Origin: Voacanga thouarsii
Lineage: Eukaryota; Streptophyta; Magnoliopsida; Gentianales; Apocynaceae
Direction of reading: 5' to 3'
Assembly: GCA_026120185.1 (NCBI GenBank)
Contig: JANUWF010002061.1
Coordinates: forward strand, 2,294,001 to 2,358,000
Length of the DNA: 64,000 nucleotides
Each line of letters opens with the position of its first letter. The stretch's first letter is position 1. Shown here one piece after another: positions 38,415 to 50,859 of this stretch. The notes beneath the pieces were generated by a model. The model searched no databases. It worked only from the letters and a program-made list of their open reading frames with translations, and was not told where the DNA came from. A program made the translations under genes and the position numbers.

Positions 38415-39975
38415 TGCTCTAAAATACCTTTAGGGGAAAGAAAAGAAAAAGAGGAGAAAGGGAGATCACAGCGTTTATTGATATCCCAGTAATATAAGAT
38501 CACAAATCTTTAATGAAACGAGACCTATTTGTTTCTTGTGTTACCATTTTATTTTTCCTTTCTTTGGCTGCATGTTTTTTCTTATGTACATCAAAATTTT
38601 CCACGAGTTGGTGAGATGCTATGAATTGTTTTTTAACTTAGTTGACCTTTATACACAATGTTCCTATCAATTATGTTATAATAAGATCATCCCTTGATTT
38701 GACTAAAATGGTTAACGTTAAGATTTTTATATTGATGTCTTGAATTCAAAATTTGTATAAGATATAAATTTTATACGCACTTTAACAATTGTAATAAGAC
38801 CAGACGAATAATATATAAATCTTGGGAGAGCTTAGAAGCATAATTGGAGGTTCAAACGTTTATTTGTTGCACACGGCAAATATTTGCATTAGGCAATATC
38901 TAGTTTTATATTTATATGGCAGATTACAATCTTATTTAATACTATTTGATAGTTATCTCACTTCGAGATATCTATAATGAGTGGCTTGCCATTGATTTGC
39001 TATATAACTACATAAATTTTGAAACAATAGGGTAGTAATGTGCAAAATTAAAACACTTGGACTAAAGTGAGACAATTTACAAACATAAGGGCCACATAAA
39101 AGAATTAGTTAGCACTATCAATATATATATGGGGCATCCCCTTTTTCCTCATAAAATTTTTATTTTTAAAAAACATAATATTTTCTATCTTTCAATATAA
39201 TTGGTTATTGATAGGGCCTATATTAGCAAAAACATTGTCTATCAAGTCTTACTTTCAAGTCTTTGAGTCAATTTAAGATAGAATAAAATAAAATTCAAAC
39301 GTCACAACCTTATCTTCTTTTAAGTGACACGTTTAATAAACCTGTTTGGTAAAATTTTGTTAATGATATTTACAAAATGTATGACTACCACATAAAATAA
39401 AGTATGTTATAAATTAGCATTATGTGCAGAGACACAATTAGGGGATGCGGTGTAGACTGTCCCAAATTTTTTAAAATTATTTTTTCCCATAGAAAAAGTT
39501 AAAAATTTCAAAAGAACTCTTTAAATCTTATCTTTTCTCTTATTATTTTTTAAAAATTATAATAATAAAATCTAATATATTATTTCATTTAATTTATTTA
39601 TAACTTCAAATTTTTAGTTCCGTTTACACAAGGTAAAGATCAATCAAATAATTAAAATTATTTTAGGCAAATAAAAAATAGTTTTTGGTAAAGTAGATTT
39701 CATCAAACTGGTAGAATGTACTTGAATAGTAAACTAACATGATCAATGAATAACGAATGGTATTGTAAACAATTGACAATTCCCCTTTACACTTCGTGCT
39801 GTAATATACTTCACGTCTCTTCTTTGGTATCGACTTTATAAAATTTTTAAAATATAATTAAGTTATCATATTATTTTTATTAATTAAAAATTACTGGTAA
39901 GACACCTGTATTAATTGAATTTGTAGCATTAGTTAAAAATGTTAATTGTAAAAATTTAAATAAAAATATAATTAT
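38415..39975. other. Intergenic, AT-rich
   Basis: No gene or clear element seen. Confidence 0.35.
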
Positions 39976-39977
39976 TT

Positions 39978-40467
39978 TGTCACACTTCATGCCTGCAGAC
40001 TTGAAAGCGCGATTGTAGACCTAATAGCACTCACGGTCAACTACTTGGCTACTATCTTCGGTGGGCCAAAATGGATATCTCAAGTTGACAAGGGATACTT
40101 AGCTCCATCTTTATATACCATTCACACTTTTTATACCAATCTCATATGAGATTGGGGTATTACATTCACCCCTCCATTAAGTCCAAATATTATCTCTGGG
40201 TCATACTTTAGGGGCTAAACCCAGGATCAAGCAGGCAGCATGGCTTGATTCCCACGCTAAAGATTGGTTATTCATTCTGATACCAAATGTTACGCCCCGT
40301 GCTCCGCGGACCCGAAATGATGACTATGGATTTGACAGTACCCATGGTCAACTACTTGACCGCCGTTCTCTCTGGGCCGCCAAAATAGATATCCCAAATT
40401 TACAATGGGTATTTAAACTCATCAGTATATATTATTTACATTTCTCATTCCAATCCCACATGAGAAA
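39978..40467 (-). mobile_element. TRIM retrotransposon, inverted copy, truncated
   Basis: A complete 187-bp LTR (39978-40164), a 123-bp interior (40165-40287) and a second LTR (from 40288) lacking its last bases, cut where the LARD-like element begins at 40468. It is coded in the opposite direction to the array at 42864-44729 and belongs to the same family (shared AACTACTTGACCGCCGTTCT-type and TATATACC text). Confidence 0.8.
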
Positions 40468-42803
40468 TGTCACGCTCTGAGTCCGGGGATGACACGGCAA
40501 CACCCCTATATTGGAATGCCTAACCCTTAGCACCTCAAACTGATCCACCACGCTTCCATTGCGCTACTCTGATACTTCAATAACCCGCACGTACAAACTC
40601 ACACTCCTAGAAACTCAAATTCATAATCAAGTCTAAGCAACCCAACTGAACATTTATTAACATAGCCTACCAAGTACATAACAGATATAAATCCATTAAA
40701 ACCATCAAAGTTTAACAAAACATCATAACCGTTCAAATCAATAAACACACTCAAAAAATTCAGAAATAACAACCGGGTATCATTGCCAATCTTTCTCAAA
40801 CCATTCGTCTAACTCTTATTTTTCTAACTGATATCCTGCAAAGATGGTAATAAAAAGGAATGAGCTTAGTAGCTCAGCAAGAAAAATATAGCTTTTTTGG
40901 GATTAAGTATGCTACATATACATATACATTTATAAAATAATTGTTCAAAACAGTTTTTAAATTATTATAGTACTCAACTCATAGGGTTTCGGAACATCTT
41001 CTTGGTAGATTGGTCACACAATATAAAGATCTCAGAAACTCACACAAAGAAACAAGAGGGGGAAAAGAGAAACAACGAATCCTTAACGTTACCCAACACT
41101 GAATCGAATGAGGTATAACTGACACCTAAATCTCGAACCGGTGTTGTTTATTCAATAAAAATGATGACAAACATATCAGGGGAAAGACTATCACTTCAAT
41201 TGATGAAAACCCGCTCTGGAATCAAATTAGAAGGGAGTCGACACTAGGTGAGGGATCACGGACGGCGCTGGGTGCGCCGGTCGCGCGAAACCCACAAATT
41301 CCAGAGCGCGGCTGGCACGGGGTAAAGGTGTTGGAGCCGGCACCGGCTTTACCTGGGATGGGCGAAACTGATCTAAAATTCAGAGCGAAACAAGGTACAA
41401 TTTGACCAGTTTTTGGGTGTTTTAAGGTTCACGATACCCCAAACGAAAATTAGGAAAAGAGAACACAACCAACCACTATTTTTAACAAAACATAGCTGAA
41501 CTCACGCACCCAAAACGTAACTGAATCATAATATATTATAGAATCTGAGACATGCTTGAATGCAAGATTTCAGTTTACTGATATTAGCTCATAATTATTA
41601 TATCCCATTAGGAGAAGGGCTTGAACTGAAACTAGGTACTGTATCCCTCTAGCAAGGGCCTTATAACTGAAAATTAGGTATTATATTCCCCTAGTTACGG
41701 GCTTTATAACAGAGATTAGGAATTCTTCTGAAACTAGCTCAAGTATCAACCAATTTCCATAACATAAACACAACTGAAACAGAGCTTCACCTACACCATT
41801 CTATCCAATAAATCATTATACTCAAAACATTGCAAATACATCATACTCAATCCATTTTTCATGACAAAAATACTACTATTAGCAAAACATTCGCAATTTT
41901 ATCAAAATCACAGTAAGTTAGAAAATACAGAAAAGCCATAAATCCTTTACCAAATAATTCTGAGACCAAACCAATCCATAATCCACAATCAGTGTATCTA
42001 ACTACCTACAAGAACCTAAAAACACAATCAATTGCCAACCTTCTAACTAACCCCAAAATCAAATCCTTACACCCAATTCAACGATAATCCATCCATAAGT
42101 GAAAATTAACCCAATCTAAAATACGAATATCAAGAGACTTACCTAAATTCGAAACCTGCAGCACAATCTTTTCACCAGGCTCTCCTCTCTCGCTGATTTT
42201 CTCTTTCTCCAAAGTTGTTCCCGCAAGAGCGTTCTTGTCTGCTAGAAATAACGTATGTTAACCGTAGAATGCAACTGATCCTATTAGACTAATGACCGTC
42301 TTATAACTCTAATTGCAAAATAACCCAAAACTATCCCCTTTACTTAAATAACCCCTAGACACATGAGTTAAACCCACCAACATAATTAAAGGAAAACCTA
42401 AATAGGAAAGGCCCAAAAAGAAAATAAAAAAGTTCGGGTCTCACAATCTACCCCTCTCACAAAAAGTTTCGTTTTCGAAATTTATGATGCCAGCCTTAAC
42501 ATGATCTCATGTTACACCATAGTCTTATAATAACCAAGAATCTCAAGCCTCTAAATGTTTCAGATGTACACATCAACACTTAATATCTCCCCAAGTGATC
42601 ATAACCTCTTGCTCTAATACCATTAAATGTCATGCTCCAAGTCTGGGAATGACACGGCAGCACCCCCATATTGGAATGCCGAACCTTAAGTACCGCAAAC
42701 TGATCCATTACGCTTCCACTATGCTACTCTAAAACTTCAATAACCCACACATACAAACTCACACTCTTAGAAATTCAAATTCGTAATCAAGTCTAAGTAA
42801 TCC
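40468..42803 (-). mobile_element. LARD-like element: ~2-kb LTRs with almost no interior
   Basis: Read on the minus strand: a 5' LTR fragment (42803-42628), a tRNA-Met-type primer site (complement of GCTCTAATACCATT, 42611-42627), only 182 bases of interior, a purine tract (GAGAGGGGTAGA near 42448), then a complete LTR from TGTGAGACCCGAAC (42445) to GAGCGTGACA (40468), 1978 bases. The 176 bases at 42628-42803 repeat 40468-40643. No coding sequence. The rest of the 5' LTR is missing beyond 42803, where TRIM sequence begins. Confidence 0.7.
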
Positions 42804-44729
42804 TGTTATGCCTTGTGCCCAAGGATCCGAAAGTGCGATGCTTGGACCTAAAGGAGGGGCGAATGTGATATCCCAATCTTATATAAGATTGGGATAAGAA
42901 GTGTAAATGGTATATAAGGATGGGTCTAAGTACCCATTGTCAATTTGGGATATCTATTTTAGTCCAGCGAGGACGGCGACCGAGTAGTTGACCGTGGGTG
43001 CTGCTAGGCCCATAGTCACACTTCCGAGTCCGCAGGCATAAGACGTGACATTTGATATCAGAGCAGATAATCAGCCCCCAATATAGAAACTAAGTGCTAC
43101 ACTATGAGCGGTGGGAGCAACTTCTAGAATCTTATACTGTCTGGTTGGTCCAAGGTTTGGCCCCTGAGTATGGGCTCAGTGAGGACGCTTAGGATTAAAG
43201 GAAAGATGAATGTGATATCCCAATCCCACATGGGATTGGGGTGAGAAATGTAAATGGTATATAAGGATGAGTCAAAGTATCTATTGTCAACTTGGGATAT
43301 TCATTTTGGCCCAGCGATAATGGCGGTCAAGTAGTTGACCGTAAGTGCTGCCAAGCCCATAGTCACGCTCTCGGGTCTACGGACACGGGACGTGACATTT
43401 GGTATCACAGTAGGTAATTAGCCCCCGCTATAGGAACTAAGTGCTACATTGTGCGCGGGGGGAGCCACCTCTAGAATCCCGTGTCTCTTGGTTGGTCCTG
43501 GGTTTGGTATCTAAAGTATAGGCCCAACGAGGACGCTTGAGTTTAAAGGAAGGATTAATATGATACCCCAATCCCACATGGGATTGCGATAAGAAGTGTG
43601 AATGGTATATAAGGATAGACCTAAATGCCCATTGTCAACATGGGATATCTATTTTGGCTCAACGAGGACATCGGTCAAGTAGTTGATCGTAGGTGCTGAC
43701 AGGCCCATAGTCGCTCTCCTAGATTCGCGGGCACTGGGCATAACATTTGATATCAGAGCGGGTAACCAATCTTCGGTGTGGGAATTAAGCCATGCCGCCT
43801 GGTTGGCCCTGGATTTGGCCCCTAAAGTATGGGCCCAGCGAGGATACTTGGGTCTAAAGGAGGGGTGAATGTGATACTCTAATCCCACATGGGATTGAAA
43901 TAGAGAAGTATGAATGGTATATAAGGATGTGCCTAAATACCCATTATCAATTTGAAATATCCATTTTGGTCCAGCGAGATCGGCGGCCAAGTAGTTGACC
44001 ATGGTGCTACCAGACTCATAGTCACGCTCTTAGGTCTGCGTGCACAGGACGTGACATTTAGTATCAGAGTAGGTAACCAACTCTCGGTATGAGAATTAGG
44101 TGCTACATCATGTGCGGTGGGAGTCACCTCTTGAATCTCATGCCGTCTGATTTGTCCTGGGTTTGGCCCCTGAGTATGAGCCCAGCGAGAACGCTTGGGT
44201 CTAAAAGAGGAGTGAATGTGATACCCTAATCCCACATAGGATTGGGATGAGAAATGTGAATAGTATATAAGGATGGGTATAAGTATCCATTGTCAACTTG
44301 GGATATCTATTTTGGCCTAACGAGGACGGCTGTCAAGTAGTTAATCGTGAATGCTGGCAGGCCCATAGTCGCGCTCTTGGATCCGCGAGAACGGGGTATG
44401 ACATTTGATATCAGAGCAGGTAACTAACCCCCGATATGAGAATTAAGTGCTATACCGTGAGCGATGAGAGCCACCTCTAGAATCCTATATCACCTGGTTT
44501 GTTCTGTGTTTGGCCCCTAAAGTATGGGCCTAACGAGAACGTTGGGCCTAAAAGAGGAGTTAATGTGATACCCCAATCTCATGGATGAGAAGTGTGAATG
44601 GTATACAAAGATGGGTCTAAATATCCATTATCAACTTGAGATTTTTATTTTGACCTAATAAAGACGATAGCTAAATAGTTGACCGTAAATGCTGTTAGGC
44701 CCACAAACGCTCCAACACATGACGTTACA
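42804..44729 (+). mobile_element. Tandem TRIM array: six LTRs and five interiors
   Basis: LTRs of 187 bases (TG...CA ends) at 42864-43050, 43211-43397, 43559-43745, 43870-44056, 44217-44403 and a shortened one at 44564-44729. Each LTR has a palindrome CCCAATCCCACATGGGATTG and a TATATAAGGA promoter-like word. Each interior (about 125-160 bases) opens with TTTGGTATCAGAGC, a tRNA-iMet primer site, and closes with AAAGGAGGGGTGAA, a purine tract. The period is about 347 bases. A 38-base inverted LTR scrap precedes the first unit (42804-42841). TRIMs are non-coding; short ORFs inside are incidental. Confidence 0.88.
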
Positions 44730-46590
44730 TATTTACTTTTCAAATAAATATTTATTTTGAGTAATATTTTAATATGAGCGCTCTTACTATCCTATTCGAT
44801 TGAATCTGTAATTTCACGGTTGGATTGTCACTTACAAACTCGGTAGGTATGGAGATCATAGACGTTTATTCTTGGCTTAGAAGGCCTGTGCCATAAAGAT
44901 TGGATGTGACAGAAGCAAATTGGCTCAGTATATAAAGAGGTGACCTAATTATAGCGTAAGAAGGGGGTTAGAATTTGAAGGGGTCGTACGTTTCCGCGTC
45001 CTCCACTTGTAAGATATAGTAGGAACGACGATGATCAGATCGAAGATCGAGCGGTTACCTGCTTGACGGGCCATCGGGTCTGGTCTAGAAGGATTCTTCT
45101 GGCCAAGCTCATTTAACTCTATGTGCATTGTAGCAAAGTCATGAGTCTATTTCCCGTACAAACCCGCCCTCAACCACGCATGTGAGGTGATTCATTACTC
45201 TTTCTGACGAAATGCTTTCCTGCATGTGCATTGCTGCTGATGCATTCTCTATTCCTTGTAATTTAATCACATAATATCAAATGGAAGCCCTCTTTGGAAG
45301 GGAAAACGATAAGATCTCATTATCTATTAATCCAAGAACCTGAACAGCTACTAAAGTCATTTACCCAAAGTCCACTCTATCCCTCTTCTTTCAAAAAATT
45401 TTTGTTTAGACTTATTAATCATAAAATTATACGAAATAATTTTTTAATACATATAATTTATGTCAATCGAATTTATATTAAAATTTTTATTACTTATAAA
45501 TCTTTTTAATTTTTTAATCTTACTCTCTGCTCTGGCCTGTACTAGTTAGTCAAGGGGCCCAAGCCAGACTCTCACTGATGAAGTCCTGTCCAAATTTACT
45601 ACTGCCACTGTCAACTCGGAGAAGACGATCGAGATAAGATGTGTACTTCATTTGTGATGGAGACCAGAGTAAAATATATATGGTACTGCCATATATCTAT
45701 TTCACTGGTGCCAATACCACAATAAACATGACGGTGGGTGGGCGGTGGCTTCTCTCTCAAAGTGGGACGGAAAGTAATTTTTCAAAACGTGCTGCTTGGG
45801 CGTACACAAGTCCACACATTGCATGAATGATGAATCTGTCATGTGGCATGTTTTGTGTGGTGCCCAGCAAACAGGCAAGCCAAATCTGGCTACCTTACAT
45901 TCGTTTTCACTTCAGATATCTTCTTTCAGCTCACATGGTACAGTTTTGCTAATTTTTTTTTCTTCGTTTTGACCCAGTCTCTGCTACTCTCAACTTCAAC
46001 TCTCCCACGCTTCTGCTGATTGGGTTATGGCCAATATGATGATAGGAGAAGAGATTAACCAGTTGCAGCAATGTTGGATTGGTCAAAGACTCTCCTTCTG
46101 CTCCATTCATCTTCATTTATACCCACTGATATGCATTGTCGCTATAATTAATAGTAAGTATTCTTTTTCCAATTCTAGAGCTACTATGCTTGTCTATACA
46201 GTAGCCAAAGCCATTGATGGGGCTGAGGATCTCATGTCACGCTTTTACTCGGCAAGCAAAACATTTTGTACAGAGAACATTTTATTGAAAACTTCACCCC
46301 AAAAGAAAGAGAAGGAGATAACTTCTGCAGGAGTGAAACAATCCTCCAAGAATAATGCAGAAATCTAAGTATCTCATCCATCGGTCTTTTAAGCCTAGAA
46401 AACAAGAAAGTATTAACCGGCGCTGGGAAGATTAGAAATAGCAAAATTCTTTGGAATCAAATATTACCGGTTAATGTTGTTGGTATACTCTGATTACTCC
46501 AGAAAACAATTTTTTTTTATTTTAACACGATAAGTATAATTTTGAATTTTATAAAAAAATTATAAATATAAAATTGTCAATGTTATATAT
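44730..46590. other. Intergenic
   Basis: No recognised gene. An ATG ORF at 46027-46368 (113 codons, ending KQSSKNNAEI) has no family likeness and only weak coding character; I do not call it a gene. Confidence 0.3.
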
Positions 46591-46592
46591 AT

Positions 46593-46922
46593 TGTTATAA
46601 AATTAAGGTAGTGTTAGAATAAAATCTACGCACTACACATTAAGAAAATTCTAACTATTCTTTGCACAAGAATTTCTCTTCAAACTTCTCTCTTTTTTTC
46701 TCTCACAATTCTTTCTCTAATCTTTCTTTCACTAATCTTTCTTTCACAAAATAATGGTGTATTACAAGTTTAGAGAATAACTCTATTTATAGAGCTCTAA
46801 TTAGTGGATTATATCATGGCGTACATCATCTTTCACTAATCATAATTAGTGATGTCTCCACTAAATGGTGGACATCCATAAAAATTTTCTAATAATTCAC
46901 ATAAATCCATAATTAGTGGAGC
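46593..46922 (-). repeat. 3' LTR of copia element 2, truncated
   Basis: Begins TGTTATAAAATTAAGG and matches the 51438 LTR up to AATTAGTGGAGCC. Then about 37 LTR bases and the adjacent purine tract are missing, with element 3' untranslated sequence (AAAAACTCAGTGGG) joined directly. Confidence 0.85.
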
Positions 46923-46959
46923 CTAGATAAAAACTCAGTGGGAAAAAAAATCTAGTAAA

Positions 46960-49180
46960 GGAAAAAGAGTACACTATTCTATATGTCTGTTTATTACTCC
47001 CCCTGATGAGATGATTCCTTTAAATCTTTAAACCGACGCATACCGATTTTATATATCAAATTCTCAAATACTGCAGTCGGTAAAGTCTTCGTGAAAATAT
47101 CTGCGAGGTTATCACATGACCGAATTTGTAGCACATCAATTTCACATTTCTTCTGGAGTTCATGAGTAAAGAAGAATTTTTGTGAAATATGTTTTATCCG
47201 ATCTCCTTTAATATATCCTCATCGTAATTGAGCTATGCAAGCTACATTATCTTCATAAAGAGGAGTTGGAATAACTTTGATCGATGATAATCCACAACTT
47301 TCTCGGATATAATGAATCATGGATCTTAACCATACACATTCTCAACTTGCTTCATGAATGGCTATAATTTCAGCATGATTTGAAGAAGTAGCTACTATAG
47401 ATTGTTTCGTAGAACGTCATGATATAGCAGTATTTCCACATGTAAATAGATAGCCCGTTTGAGAACGTACTTTATGTGGATCAGATAAATAACCAGCATC
47501 TGCATAACCTATCAATGTTGGACTGGTTTTATTTGAATAAAATAATCCGAGATCAATTGTACCTTGGAGATATCGAAGGACTTGTTTAATTCCATTCCAA
47601 TGTCGTCGTGTTGGTGAAGAACTAAATCTTGCTAATAAATTGACAGCAAAAGCAATATCAGGTCGTGTATTATTAGCAAGATACATCAATGCACCAATTG
47701 CACTGAGATATGATACTTCAGGACCAAGGAGTTCTTCATCATTTTATTGAGGTCGGAAAGGATCTTTATCCATATTTAATGATCGGACGATCATTGGAAT
47801 ACTCAATGGATGTGCTTTATCCATGTAAAATCTTTTTAGCACTTTTGTTGTATATGTTGATTGATGAATAAATGTTCCACTCTTCAGATGTTCAATTTGT
47901 AAACCAAGGCAAAATTTGGTTTTACCAAAATCCTTGATTTCGAATTCTCTTTTTAAATAATCAATTGTTTCTTGGAGCTCTTCAAGAGTTCCAATAAGAT
48001 TAATATCATCAACATATATAGCTAATATCAAAAATTTAGAACCAGATTTCTTAATAAAAACACATGGACATACCTGGTCATTTTTAAATCCCGCTTTCAA
48101 TAAATATTCACTAAGACGTGTGAATCACATGCGCCCAGATTGCTTCAGGCCATATAATGATTTCTGCAACTTGATGGAGTAATTTTCACGAGGATAATGT
48201 TTATATGCTTCAGGCATATGAAATCCTTCGGGGATTTTTATGTAAACATCATTTTCTAAATTTCCATACAAGTAAGCAGTGACAACATCTAATAGGTGCA
48301 TATCCATTTTTTCATGTACTGCCAAACTGATAAGATATCGGAGTGTAATAGCATCAACAACAGGAGAATAAGTTTCATCATAATTAATATCTGGTCTTTG
48401 TGAAAAATTTTGGGCTACTAATCGCGCTTTATATAGAACGATTTCACTCTTTTCATTGCGCTTTCGCACAAATATTCATTTGTAGCCAACAGGTTTTACA
48501 CCTTCTGGTGTTCGGATTGCAGGTCCGAAGACTTCACGTTTTGTCAGTGCATTTAACTCCGATTGAATCGCATATTTCCATTGCAGCCAATCTTTTCTAT
48601 GCCGACATTCATCAACTGATATTGGTTCAGGATCATCATTATCCTGTGTAACATCAAGAGATATATTGTATGCAAATATATTATTAATAACAGTTTCTAT
48701 CCGATTCCAACTTCTACCGGAAGTGGTATAATTGATAGAAATTTCAGTGTTACTTTCATCAACTTCTGGTTTTTTGTCATCAGTTCTCTCTTGGTCTTTA
48801 TCATTCTTTTCTTCAATATGATCTTCTGGATCAGTTAATCCTCTTTTCTTTCGAGGATTTTTATCTTTAGAACCAAGAGGTCGGTCACGCTTCTGGCGTG
48901 TTTTTGACTCAGCAGTTATAGGTATAATATTTTGTTCTGTTGGAACTTCAATTAGAATAGGAGCATTTATAGCTGGCATATGCGATTTTGTTACTCTTCT
49001 AGAGTCAACAAAAGCGTCTGGTATTTGATTTGCAATGCTTTATAAATGAATTATCTTTTGAATTTCAAGTTCACACGCGCTTGTATGCAGATCAAGATAA
49101 TTTAATGATGTTGTCCAATCATGATCTTTCTTGTACTGTTTCTGTTCTCCCCCTAATTTAGGGAATAATGATTTCACAAG
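46960..49180 (-). pseudogene. Reverse transcriptase-RNase H region of copia element 2
   Basis: Minus-strand text runs from FPKLGGEQKQYKKDHDW through the linker, WKYAIQSELNALTKREVF, YDETYSPVVDAITLRYL, LYGLKQSGRM, the catalytic YVDDINLIG, and RNase H with the Asp in IGYADAGYLSDPHK and LYEDNVACIAQLR. It is better preserved than in element 1, but stops at about 48479, 48124, 47741 and 47417 interrupt it. Confidence 0.88.
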
Positions 49181-49347
49181 AGAATAAGAAAAGAAATATA
49201 AGAAAATGATGACAAGTAGAAAATGCCAAGAAAAATATCTCTTTTTTTTTTCACTCTTCCCGGTACCGACTTTTCCTCTTCCTCTCTTGTCTTTTCTTCT
49301 CATCCGACCCTCTACCTACCATCTACATCTTCTTCTTCCTCATACAG

Positions 49348-49379
<32 letters not shown>

Positions 49380-49436
49380 ATATATCTCAGTTATCAGTCA
49401 TTAGTAAACATAAAAAACAAAAATCACAAAGCAGAT

Positions 49437-50446
49437 ATGGAGACTCGTAATTCATTTGAGACATGGTCAAATTTTGACTCGGTTTCTGCAGCAGATGATG
49501 TATTTTCTTTTCCAAACCAACCGCTTCTGCCTAATTCGAACGCAGAAGATTTTGATATGTTTTCCTTTCCAAACCAACCGCTTCCTCCTAATTTCAGGTG
49601 AGATACATTTGAGGGCTTCCATTTGTTTTTAGTATGCTTGATAATGAAAAACTCTCTTTTGGTTTGTTTTTTATGTAAATCAGTGGAAGTTTTGAACATA
49701 CTGCTTTGGACCAAGTTGATCTGCCCCTACAAGAGATTGCTTTTGATACTGCTCCTCTTGATGCTATTCCTTTGAATGAGGATATGCTTGTGCATGATCC
49801 TTTCTATTCTTTAATAGATTTTGAACAAAGCCAGAATATGTTTCCAAGTTATTATATATTTAAGTATGGATTTTGAATGGTATTACCTTTACTGATATTA
49901 TTTTATTTTTCTAGGAGAAATAATGAGTGGTCTTGGCAACGGAGTCGGAGTAAGTACTCATGAAATGCATAATATCGAAGTTCAAGATATTATTGCAGAC
50001 AAAATTCCTGGGGAGAAGAAGATGATTAAGAGGCAGAGAGAGAAGAAGGGCAATAACTCCCCGACACTATCAAGAAAAACAATTTCGCAATACTTTTACC
50101 AACCAATCAAGAGCGCAGCCAAAGAATTGAATGTTGGCATAACCCGTCTCAAGAAAAGATGTAGGGAGTTAGGAATTCGTCGATGGCCTCACAGGAAGTT
50201 AGTGAGCTTGGAGACCATAATCAAGAATGTTCAGGTTCTCTCTCATACATACTTATAATTTGCAAGTATGAAACTATGAAAGATTTATAAGTAAATAACC
50301 AATGATATCACTTCGATTTACAGGAGATGCAAAATAAAGAAGAAGGAGGACATATGGCTGAGAAGAAGTTGAAAGAAGCCATTGCGATACTGGAATGTGA
50401 AAAACAGTTGGTGGAAGAAAGTCCTAATACACAGTTAGAGGTTTAA
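49437..50446 (+). CDS. RKD (RWP-RK domain) transcription factor, prematurely ended
   Basis: Four exons: 49437-49597, 49684-49847, 49915-50234 and 50324-50446, all GT-AG and in frame, giving 255 residues to a TAA at 50444. RKD proteins are plant DNA-binding regulators of egg-cell and early embryo programmes. The N-terminus holds two near-identical FSFPNQPLLPN/FSFPNQPLPPN repeats and an acidic segment (DMLVHDPFYSLIDFEQ). A basic tract (KKMIKRQREKK) leads to the RWP-RK domain at about 160-215, with SAAKELNVGITRLKKRCREL and RRWPHRK (197-203). Exon 4 codes a helical, Glu/Lys-rich stretch. The TAA comes just before text (KLRQAYFKAKY) that is conserved in RKD C-termini and stays open to 50773. So the gene is either truncated or a young pseudogene. 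It sits inside copia element 2, opposite in direction. Confidence 0.85.
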
Positions 50447-50773
50447 ACACAGAAATTGAGACAAGCATACTTCAAGGCCAAATATAATAAGAAATTTAAT
50501 TATAATAAACTTAAGGAGATCATAAAATCCCAAGACTCATTTCGCAGTAATTTTACGGCTAATTCTGCTGTTAGTCTCGATGCTGGCTCAAAGGGGAAAG
50601 AAAAGGAAGAGGATGTTGAAAAAGAGGAGCTGAAATCCATAATTACTAATTGTTTGTCTTCCTCTAATGTAAATATTGAAAAAGAACAATTACAAACCTT
50701 CATCTTACATTTGTCAGCTCAATTACAAAAGAGTAACTATAAGCATGTATCATCAAGTTCATATGAACACTAG
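50447..50773 (+). pseudogene. RKD C-terminal region beyond the premature stop
   Basis: In the same frame as exon 4, 108 codons continue open after TAA 50444 to TAG 50771. They start TQKLRQAYFKAKYNKK, the conserved RKD post-domain motif, then a Ser- and Glu/Lys-rich tail. It is translated only if the stop is read through or polymorphic. Confidence 0.65.
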
Positions 50774-50859
50774 TGATATGAATAAACGATGTGATGCTTA
50801 TTATTAATGGAAATATCTTTTTCCCTTATTATCTTTTCTGTTCCACTTCAGATGGCCAG

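Noticed and set aside
38242..38433. 63-codon ORF
   Set aside because: It overlaps the SINE with its pol III boxes and A tail.
43649..44235. Minus-strand ORFs of 100-117 codons
   Set aside because: They lie inside the TRIM array and recur with the repeat unit; they are incidental to non-coding repeats.
49206..49601. 131-codon ORF starting upstream of the RKD ATG
   Set aside because: Its first 77 codons cross an (AT)n run and low-complexity DNA. Protein-like sequence begins at METRNSFE (49437), so that start was used.
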